Shown here: positions 1 through 4,473 of the stretch, piece after piece
Layout: each line of letters begins with the position of its first letter
Numbering within the stretch: the stretch's first letter is position 1
Assembly: GCA_965369635.1 (NCBI GenBank)
Contig: CBDURC010000203.1
Location: forward strand, 1 to 5,651
Origin: UBA3071 sp965369635
GTDB lineage: Bacteria; Chloroflexota; Anaerolineae; UBA3071
Reading direction: 5' to 3'
DNA: 5,651 nt
The notes under the pieces: model-generated
Seen by the model: the letters and a program-made list of their open reading frames with translations, nothing else
What the model was told of the DNA's origin: nothing
Databases searched by the model: none
Program-made: the position numbers and the translations under genes

Positions 1-61
1 GGATCAAGCGCGTGATCTCGACGAATTCGGGGTCATCGTCAACAACCAAGATCTTGGTCAC
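1..61 (-). CDS. Response regulator receiver protein RR3 (N-terminal 20 codons only)
   Basis: Only the beginning of this gene is in the window; it continues past base 1. Reading from a GTG start at 61-59 gives (M)TKILVVDDDPEF followed by VEITRLI. This is the first beta strand and acidic pocket (Asp-Asp-Asp, residues 8-10) of a CheY-like receiver domain, and it aligns without gaps with the start of the receiver at 1683-2054. The GTG start is supported by a GAGGAG ribosome site (70-75) eight bases upstream. The phospho-acceptor Asp, the conserved Lys and any output domain lie outside the window, so it could be a lone receiver like its two relatives here or a longer regulator. It follows the flavin oxidoreductase gene by 141 bp on the same strand and is probably the third receiver gene of the cluster. 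The receiver identity is secure; the full architecture is unknown. Confidence 0.85.
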   Translation of the reverse strand, partial: MTKILVVDDDPEFVEITRLI

Positions 62-69
62 AGGGTGTG

Positions 70-75
70 CTCCTC
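70..75 (-). promoter_or_regulatory. Ribosome binding site deciding the GTG start of RR3
   Basis: The minus strand reads GAGGAG here, eight bases before the GTG at 61-59. No ATG is available at a comparable position, and the protein aligns with RR2 from its first residues, so this site supports the non-ATG start. Confidence 0.7.
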
Positions 76-111
76 ACAAGGGTAAATGGCACGGGTGTGG
101 CTAGAACGGCT

Positions 112-151
112 GCCCTCACCCCTAGCCCCCACCGGGGAAGGGGGTAAGGGC
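112..151. repeat. G/C-rich quasi-palindrome in the gap before RR3
   Basis: Arms 112-129 and 134-151 can pair over 18 positions, with 14 Watson-Crick pairs, one G-T wobble and three mismatches, closed by a 4-base loop (CACC on the plus strand). The left arm is C-rich (CCCTCACCCC) and the right arm is its G-rich complement (GGGGGTAAGGG). There is no T-run on either side, so it is a poor intrinsic terminator. It resembles the short dispersed intergenic palindromes found in many bacterial genomes. It may affect transcript stability between the oxidoreductase and RR3 genes, but only the pairing can be seen. Confidence 0.55.
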
Positions 152-174
152 TTCCACCGCGTCACCTGGCCCCG

Positions 175-194
175 CCTGCCGAGGCGCTGGCAGG
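175..194 (-). other. Small hairpin just after the oxidoreductase stop codon
   Basis: CCTGCC (175-180) and GGCAGG (189-194) form a perfect 6-bp stem with an 8-base loop, beginning 8 bases past the TAG of the oxidoreductase gene in the direction of transcription. No U-run follows on the minus-strand transcript, so it may be a 3'-end stabilising or attenuating hairpin, not a classical terminator. The stem is short and could be chance. Confidence 0.3.
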
Positions 195-202
195 TAGGCA
201 TT

Positions 203-1576
203 CTACCATCTGGTCGAGAGCTTCCAGGAATTGACAATGGCCATCTCTGCCGCGTTCACCAACTGGTAGGCGATGGGTGAGGCGGTGAGACCGGGGTGGG
301 TCCCCGTCTGGAAAGTAGCCATGTCATCGGCAGTCATCCTCTTGTGGATGCAGGCGCTGATGGCGTTGATGAGTTCGCCGCCGCTCCTGGCGCCCGAGAC
401 CTGTCCGCCCAGGATCACGAGGCTGCCGGCCTCGAATATCAGTTTGACCTTCAGGGGCGTCGCCCCGGGCATGCCGCCGGGATGGCGGTTGATGGCCTCC
501 GCCTCGCCCATGATGATGGTGTAGCCCTTTTCCCTGGCGACTGTCGCGGTAAGCCCCGCTGCGGCGAAGGCGGTGTCCCCCAATATGGTTGAGTAAACAC
601 CGATCACGCCCATGTTCACGCGGCGAGGGCCGAACAGATTAGCCCCGACGATGCGCGCCTCCATGGTGGCTATCGAAGCCAGCTTCAGGCCGGAGGGCTT
701 GCCGTCGAAGAAGGAGATCTTATCGGCGCAATCGCCGCAGGCGAAGATGTTCTTATCGCTGGTCTGCATGTAGCGGTTGACTTGAATGCCTCTGCAGGGG
801 CCCATCTCAAGACCGGCCTTTCTGGCCAACTCCACGTTCGCTGCCGCCCCGATGCCCATGATCACCGCATCCGCTTTGATCTCCCTGCCGCTCGAAAGCT
901 TCACCCCTTCCACCTTCCCGTCGCCCAGGAAGGCTTCTACCTTCTCATCCAAGAGGAGGTCAATGCCCTGTGCCCTCAGGACCTCCTCGGCCTTGACGCA
1001 GAATTCATTGTCATAGACCAGTTGGAGGCAGTGCCTGAGCATCTCCACGATTTTGATGTTGATATCCTTCCGCCCCTTCCTGGACTCCTCGGCGAGCTCC
1101 ACGCCGATGAAGCCGCAGCCCACGATGACCAGGTCCGAAGCGGTGCTCAGCACATCGAGAAGTTGCTGGAGGTAGGAGACATCCTTCTTCATAGCGAAGA
1201 TGTTCTGCTTGTCCACGCCCGGTATGGGAGGCACTATGGGCTCGGAGCCTGTGGCGAGGACGAGCTTCTGGTAGCCGATCCTCTCCCCACCGGCCGTCAT
1301 AACGACGCAAGCCTCGCAGTCTATATCAGTAGCCTCGTCAACCACCAGCTCGATGCCGTTTTTCTCCAGCACAGCATCAGGAATGAGGTTCTTTTCGGGA
1401 CTCCCCACAGTTCCGAAGATATAGGGTATCCCGCAGGGAATCAACACCTGCTTCTCTCTCCTGACCAGCAAGACGCTCTTTTCAGGATAGTGCCGACGGC
1501 TGGTTATGGCCGCGACCAGCCCTGCCGCGCTCCCACCGATGACTACTACATCAGCCTTTTTCATGGCCTTACTCAT
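203..1576 (-). CDS. FAD-dependent pyridine nucleotide-disulfide oxidoreductase (NADH oxidase / CoA-disulfide reductase-like)
   Basis: A 457-residue cytoplasmic flavoprotein that should use NAD(P)H to reduce a disulfide, persulfide or oxygen. The order is typical of the family: FAD dinucleotide fold GGSAAG (14-19); a single redox Cys in IPCGIPY (Cys48), as in the NADH oxidase/CoA-disulfide reductase class; LVLATGSEP (106-113); a second dinucleotide fold GCGFIG (153-158) for NAD(P)H; and the second FAD motif IFACGDCAD (277-285). The dimerisation domain runs from about 325 to the end and carries a THPGLTASP segment (426-434). There is no CxxxxC pair as in lipoamide dehydrogenase and no rhodanese domain. 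The start at 1576 is chosen because AGGAGG (1581-1586) lies just upstream and the FAD fold begins about 12 residues in; an extension to 1747 would overlap RR2 and has no family-like sequence. It lies 106 bp after RR2, in the nuoEF cluster. The exact substrate cannot be assigned. Confidence 0.9.
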   Translation of the reverse strand: MSKAMKKADVVVIGGSAAGLVAAITSRRHYPEKSVLLVRREKQVLIPCGIPYIFGTVGSPEKNLIPDAVLEKNGIELVVDEATDIDCEACVVMTAGGERIGYQKLVLATGSEPIVPPIPGVDKQNIFAMKKDVSYLQQLLDVLSTASDLVIVGCGFIGVELAEESRKGRKDINIKIVEMLRHCLQLVYDNEFCVKAEEVLRAQGIDLLLDEKVEAFLGDGKVEGVKLSSGREIKADAVIMGIGAAANVELARKAGLEMGPCRGIQVNRYMQTSDKNIFACGDCADKISFFDGKPSGLKLASIATMEARIVGANLFGPRRVNMGVIGVYSTILGDTAFAAAGLTATVAREKGYTIIMGEAEAINRHPGGMPGATPLKVKLIFEAGSLVILGGQVSGARSGGELINAISACIHKRMTADDMATFQTGTHPGLTASPIAYQLVNAAEMAIVNSWKLSTRW

Positions 1577-1580
1577 GATT

Positions 1581-1586
1581 CCTCCT
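1581..1586 (-). promoter_or_regulatory. Ribosome binding site of the oxidoreductase gene
   Basis: A perfect AGGAGG on the minus strand lies four bases before the ATG at 1576. The spacing is short but usable, and it sets the start inside the longer open frame that extends to 1747. A second in-frame ATG at 1564 would be 16 bases from this site and is less likely. Confidence 0.65.
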
Positions 1587-1682
1587 CTTGCTTGGTCTGT
1601 TGTTCCACCTCTCTGGCAGACAGTTGTTTGAGGTGTTTCATGGGGGCAATCCGCCCTGGAGCGTACGCCGCACACCGCTGTC

Positions 1683-2054
1683 CTACAAGAGTCTTCCCAC
1701 TTCGATGAACAGGCGATCGGGAGATACAGGCTTGGACAAGAAGGCATCTATGTGGATGGCCTCATCCGTTGGGAACAGAGCAGCGTAGTCAATGTTGGCA
1801 ATTGACGTGACCATTAGGATGGGGATGCCCCTGAGCGCGATATCGTCGTGCATCCTCTGGCTCATCTGCAGCCCATCCAACACGGCGGTCATGACTACAT
1901 CCAGAATCACCAGGTCCGGCTTCTCCTTCTGTACCTTGGCCCACCCCTCGTCGCTACTGGCGGCACTGGTCACATCGTGTCCTTGCGTTTCCAGTACCAT
2001 ACGGGTGCTGTCCACGAAATCGGGATCATCATCTACGATAAGGATCTTGCTCAA
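1683..2054 (-). CDS. Stand-alone response regulator receiver protein RR2
   Basis: A 123-residue CheY-type receiver with no output domain. Visible landmarks are the acidic pocket Asp8-Asp9-Asp10 in KILIVDDD, the phospho-acceptor Asp52 in LVILDVVM, the switch Thr83 in LMVTS, and the conserved Lys108-Pro109 in FLSKP. The whole protein is one receiver domain, so it must act by protein contact or in a phosphorelay and not by binding DNA itself. The loop after Asp52 (DVVMTAVLDG) is one residue longer than the usual DxxMPxxDG and lacks its proline, a feature shared with RR1. The start is TTG at 2054, supported by GGAGG (2063-2067) eight bases upstream and by alignment with RR3. It begins 37 bp after nuoF and is followed by the flavin oxidoreductase gene. 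No cognate kinase is in the window. Confidence 0.93.
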   Translation of the reverse strand: MSKILIVDDDPDFVDSTRMVLETQGHDVTSAASSDEGWAKVQKEKPDLVILDVVMTAVLDGLQMSQRMHDDIALRGIPILMVTSIANIDYAALFPTDEAIHIDAFLSKPVSPDRLFIEVGRLL

Positions 2055-2062
2055 CTTTGCTC

Positions 2063-2067
2063 CCTCC
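2063..2067 (-). promoter_or_regulatory. Ribosome binding site deciding the TTG start of RR2
   Basis: GGAGG on the minus strand, eight bases before TTG (2054-2052). The receiver fold needs the residues directly after this TTG, and there is no ATG nearby, so the site supports a non-ATG start. Confidence 0.7.
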
Positions 2068-2091
2068 TTGATCTGCTCTGGTCTACTCTTG

Positions 2092-3363
2092 CTATGATGC
2101 TACGAGGCATCTATGGTGCTGCACATGATACTCGTATTCCTCACGGAAGTGCTTGATGGAGGAGAGGGTGGGGTTCACAGCAGCGTCGCCCATCGGGCAG
2201 AAAGCGCGTCCTATGATACCATGACACAGGCCCAGCAGCCGATCAACGTCTCCCTCGCGGCCAAGCCCATCCTCGACGCGCTGCAAGATGTCCACCAGAT
2301 GCTGAGTGCCCACCCGACAGGGCGTACACTTCCCACATGACTCGTGGGCAAAGAACTTGCTCAAGCGAAGGGCTGCGTTCACAATGCAGGCGCCTTCATC
2401 CATCACGGTGACACCCCCCGTGCCCAGCATGGACCCCACCGCGTGCAGAGTCTCGAAGGCCATCGGCACATCGAGGTGCTCAGGGGTCAGCATGGGGGTG
2501 GAAGCACCGCCAGGGACAACTGCCTTGAGCTTGCGGCCGCCCTTGATCCCACCGGCGTGTTCGTATATTATCTCCCGCAGGGTGGTTCCCAGCGGCAACT
2601 CGTAGTTGCCGGGCTTCTCCACATCGCCACTGACGCAGAAAATCTTGGGCCCCTTGCTCTCCTCAGTGCCGATGCTGGCGAACCATTCTGGCCCCCTGAG
2701 GACGATGTGGGGCACGCAGGCCAAGGTCTCCACGTTGTGGACGAGAGTCGGCTGGCCCCAGAGGCCAACTTGAGCAGGGTAGGGCGGCTTGAGCCTGGGC
2801 TCGCCTCGGTTTCCCTCCAGGCTCTCCAGCATGGCTGTTTCCTCGCCGCAGATGTAGGCGCCAGCTCCACGGTGGACGGAGATATCGAGATCGAAGCCGG
2901 AGCCTAGGATATCCTTGCCCAGGAACCCCCGGGCGTAGGCGTCATCAATGGCCTTCATCCAACGTTTCACGCCCAGGAAGAACTCGCCGCGAATGTAGAC
3001 GAAGGCCCTGTGGGCCCCCACCGCGTAGCTGGCGATGCAGGCCCCCTCGATTATTGAATGGGGATCCCGCTCTACCAGGAGTCTGTCTTTGAAGGTCCCG
3101 GGCTCCCCTTCGTCGGTGTTGACGCATACGTACTTCGTCACCTCGGAGTCCTTGGGCATGAAACTCCACTTCAGCCCGGCAGGGAAGCCTGCTCCGCCTC
3201 GCCCGCGTAACTCTGACTTTTTGACCATGTCGATCAAATCCTCAGGGGTATACGCATGAAGGGTCTTGCGCAGAGCCTGATAGCCACCGTGCTCGAGGTA
3301 AGTGTCGATCTTCTCTGAGTTAGGACGGCCCACGTTGCGCAGTAGGATCCTTTCGAATGTCAT
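2092..3363 (-). CDS. nuoF: NuoF-like NADH dehydrogenase subunit (FMN, NADH and 4Fe-4S binding)
   Basis: A 423-residue protein, full length for NuoF, the subunit that oxidises NADH in complex I and related soluble dehydrogenases and hydrogenases. The FMN/NADH region shows RGRGGAGFPAGLKW (53-66), NTDEGEPGT (82-90), GAGAYICGEETA (166-177) and EGNRGEPRLKPPYP (183-196). The 4Fe-4S cluster ligands are Cys343, Cys346 and Cys349 in SCGKCTPC, with the fourth at Cys389 in AFCP, which is the family spacing. It lacks the N-terminal thioredoxin-like and C-terminal ferredoxin extensions found in some HoxF and HndC-type homologues. ATG at 3363 has GGAGG (3371-3375) seven bases upstream, inside the end of nuoE, so translation of the two is probably coupled. 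It is cytoplasmic and should pair with NuoE. No NuoG or membrane subunit is in the window, so the electron partner is unknown. Confidence 0.96.
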   Translation of the reverse strand: MTFERILLRNVGRPNSEKIDTYLEHGGYQALRKTLHAYTPEDLIDMVKKSELRGRGGAGFPAGLKWSFMPKDSEVTKYVCVNTDEGEPGTFKDRLLVERDPHSIIEGACIASYAVGAHRAFVYIRGEFFLGVKRWMKAIDDAYARGFLGKDILGSGFDLDISVHRGAGAYICGEETAMLESLEGNRGEPRLKPPYPAQVGLWGQPTLVHNVETLACVPHIVLRGPEWFASIGTEESKGPKIFCVSGDVEKPGNYELPLGTTLREIIYEHAGGIKGGRKLKAVVPGGASTPMLTPEHLDVPMAFETLHAVGSMLGTGGVTVMDEGACIVNAALRLSKFFAHESCGKCTPCRVGTQHLVDILQRVEDGLGREGDVDRLLGLCHGIIGRAFCPMGDAAVNPTLSSIKHFREEYEYHVQHHRCLVAS

Positions 3364-3367
3364 TGCT

Positions 3368-3844
3368 CTACCTCCCAGCCAACTGATCCAACAAGCGGTC
3401 CACTTTGTCCGGCGTCATGTTCTCATAGAGCTCATCATTGATGCGCAGGGCCGGTGACGTGCCGCAGGAGGCCACGCATTCCACCGTCTGCAGGGTGAAG
3501 AGCCCATCTGGGGTGGTCTCCCCCACTTCGATTCCCAGCTCTTGCCGGATGTAGTCGATCAGCGTATCCGCTCCGCCTGCCAAATGGCAGGAAAGCCCAT
3601 CGCAGACCTGGATGGCATATCGGCCGGCAGGCTCCATCCGATATAGAGAATAAAAGCTGGCTGTGGAGTACACGTCCTTGAGTGGAAGCCCCAACCTCTC
3701 CGCCACGCGTCGCAGGGCATCCTTGGTCAGGTAACCGTGTTGCTCCTGAGCAATGTACAACGCAGTAAGCAGCATGGACCTTCGGGCCTGCTTCTCGGTG
3801 GGTATCCCATAGTGCAGTACCGATTTCTGTTCTTCAGCAAGCAT
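3368..3844 (-). CDS. nuoE: NuoE-like NADH dehydrogenase subunit (2Fe-2S, thioredoxin-like fold)
   Basis: A 158-residue protein of the 24-kDa complex I subunit family (NuoE/HoxE/HndA type), which partners NuoF and binds a 2Fe-2S cluster. An N-terminal helical part (about 1-65, with the family-like ALYIAQEQHGYL) precedes a thioredoxin-like domain. The cluster ligands are Cys81 and Cys86 in CDGLSC, and Cys123 and Cys127 in ECVASC, with the usual CxxxxC ... CxxxC layout. The ATG at 3844 is preferred because AAGGAG (3854-3859) lies nine bases upstream. An in-frame ATG at 3865 would add seven residues (MKKELLA) but has no ribosome site. The gene overlaps the 3' end of RR1 by 11 bp and ends four bases before nuoF, so tight translational coupling is expected. 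Function is secure; the start is fairly sure. Confidence 0.94.
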   Translation of the reverse strand: MLAEEQKSVLHYGIPTEKQARRSMLLTALYIAQEQHGYLTKDALRRVAERLGLPLKDVYSTASFYSLYRMEPAGRYAIQVCDGLSCHLAGGADTLIDYIRQELGIEVGETTPDGLFTLQTVECVASCGTSPALRINDELYENMTPDKVDRLLDQLAGR

Positions 3845-4277
3845 CGCAAGCAGCTCCTTTTTCATAACGTGTATTGTGTCGGCTCATTTGGTGATGAGAT
3901 ACGAGTTGGCCCACTTGCTTGAGTAGATCCGCAGGGTCTATGGGTTTGGACATGAACAGATCGTAGGTCAGGTCCTCACTCTCAGGAAAAAGGTCTGCCT
4001 CCTCGCCGGTGATGATGGCCGAGATCAGGATCAGAGGAATCTTCCCTAGCTGAGGATCGTTTCGCATCTCCCGGATCACCTTGAGCCCGTCGAACGTATA
4101 GGAAATCACTGCATCCAGCAAGACCAAATTTGGCTGGCTCTGCCTCATCAGGGCCAAGCCCTCATCGGCTCGCCCTGCTGTGAGGACCTCATACCCGTCC
4201 GATTCCAGGACGATCCTGGCGAACTCCACGAAATCAAAGTCGTCATCAATCACCAGAACTGTCGCCCTGGCAGCCAT
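3834..4277 (-). CDS. Response regulator receiver protein RR1 with short C-terminal tail
   Basis: A 147-residue protein consisting of one CheY-like receiver plus a tail of about 20 residues. Key positions are the acidic pocket Asp11-Asp12-Asp13 in VLVIDDD, the phospho-acceptor Asp55 in LVLLDAV, Ser86 at the Thr/Ser switch position in LILISA, and Lys111-Pro112 in FMSKP. The tail (about 127-147) is polar, ends CDAC, and has no recognisable DNA-binding or enzymatic domain. The loop after Asp55 (DAVISYTFDG) lacks the common proline and is one residue longer than usual, as in RR2. ATG at 4277 has GAGGAG (4284-4289) six bases upstream; a TTG at 4304 in the same frame has no such support. It is the first gene after a good promoter and overlaps nuoE by 11 bp. 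It probably works by phosphorylation-dependent protein contact; its kinase is not in the window. Confidence 0.92.
   Translation of the reverse strand: MAARATVLVIDDDFDFVEFARIVLESDGYEVLTAGRADEGLALMRQSQPNLVLLDAVISYTFDGLKVIREMRNDPQLGKIPLILISAIITGEEADLFPESEDLTYDLFMSKPIDPADLLKQVGQLVSHHQMSRHNTRYEKGAACDAC
3854..3859 (-). promoter_or_regulatory. Ribosome binding site favouring the shorter nuoE start
   Basis: AAGGAG on the minus strand, nine bases before the ATG at 3844. It lies inside the RR1 coding region and just after the alternative upstream ATG at 3865, which itself has only an A/C-rich leader. This makes 3844 the better nuoE start. Confidence 0.6.
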
Positions 4278-4283
4278 GCTTCT

Positions 4284-4289
4284 CTCCTC
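4284..4289 (-). promoter_or_regulatory. Ribosome binding site of RR1
   Basis: GAGGAG on the minus strand, six bases upstream of the ATG at 4277. It selects this ATG over the in-frame TTG at 4304. Confidence 0.65.
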
Positions 4290-4304
4290 AAAGAGTCGTC
4301 GCAA

Positions 4305-4319
4305 ATCAGGAAGCCTGAT
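4305..4319. promoter_or_regulatory. Inverted repeat ATCAGG-N3-CCTGAT in the RR1 leader
   Basis: Two perfect 6-base arms (4305-4310 and 4314-4319) are separated by three bases, inside the predicted 5' leader and about 28 bases before the RR1 ATG. It could be a protein binding site or a small RNA hairpin with a 3-base loop. There is no T-run to suggest a terminator. Only the symmetry supports it. Confidence 0.35.
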
Positions 4320-4368
4320 GATGGCTCTAGAACGTAGCCTGTTTTCTGTGACGCGATTCTACTCCCTA

Positions 4369-4397
4369 ATTCTAATACCTTTCCCTGGGACTGTACA
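4369..4397 (-). promoter_or_regulatory. Sigma70-type promoter for the RR1-nuoEF cluster
   Basis: On the minus strand TGTACA (4392-4397, four of six matches to TTGACA) is followed after exactly 17 bases by TAGAAT (4369-4374, five of six matches to TATAAT). Transcription would start near 4361-4363, giving a leader of about 85 bases before RR1. It is the best promoter-like pair in the 196-bp gap between queA and RR1, and no comparably good pair was seen in the smaller downstream gaps. Confidence 0.55.
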
Positions 4398-4412
4398 TGA
4401 TGTGAGTCATGT
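4395..4412. promoter_or_regulatory. Operator-like palindrome ACATGA-N6-TCATGT over the -35 box
   Basis: Perfect 6-base inverted arms at 4395-4400 and 4407-4412 with a 6-base spacer form an 18-bp dyad that overlaps the last three bases of the -35 hexamer and extends upstream. This size and placement fit a dimeric transcription factor site, either a repressor or an activator contacting sigma. The regulator is not identifiable from the window. Confidence 0.45.
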
Positions 4413-4473
4413 CGGGTATTATCCAACAGTGGATGACTCTGCCTCGAGGTGCGGCGGAAGGGCTAGGTTGCCG

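Noticed and set aside
782..1708. Long plus-strand open frame (308 codons) opposite the oxidoreductase gene
   Set aside because: Antisense shadow of a clearly homologous GC-rich gene. Its translation is His/Leu-rich with no recognisable domain, and I saw no convincing ribosome site.
1577..1747. N-terminal extension of the oxidoreductase frame by 57 residues
   Set aside because: It overlaps the end of RR2, has no family-like sequence, and a perfect AGGAGG lies just before the ATG at 1576.
2344..2907. Plus-strand open frame (187 codons) opposite nuoF
   Set aside because: Shadow of the conserved nuoF coding sequence; no domain or start signal of its own.
3845..3865. Upstream ATG of nuoE at 3865 (adds MKKELLA)
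   Set aside because: No ribosome site before it, and the AAGGAG between the two ATGs fits the start at 3844. It is kept as an alternative, not the main call.
4278..4304. TTG start of RR1 at 4304 (adds nine residues)
   Set aside because: The ATG at 4277 has GAGGAG at good spacing and the receiver fold begins a few residues after it.
4424..4429. Alternative -10 element GATAAT in the queA-RR1 gap
   Set aside because: No acceptable -35 hexamer 16-18 bases upstream; the TGTACA-17-TAGAAT pair is clearly better.
4430..4473. Possible intrinsic terminator after queA
   Set aside because: I found only a short CCTCGAGG palindrome and no stable stem followed by a T-run.
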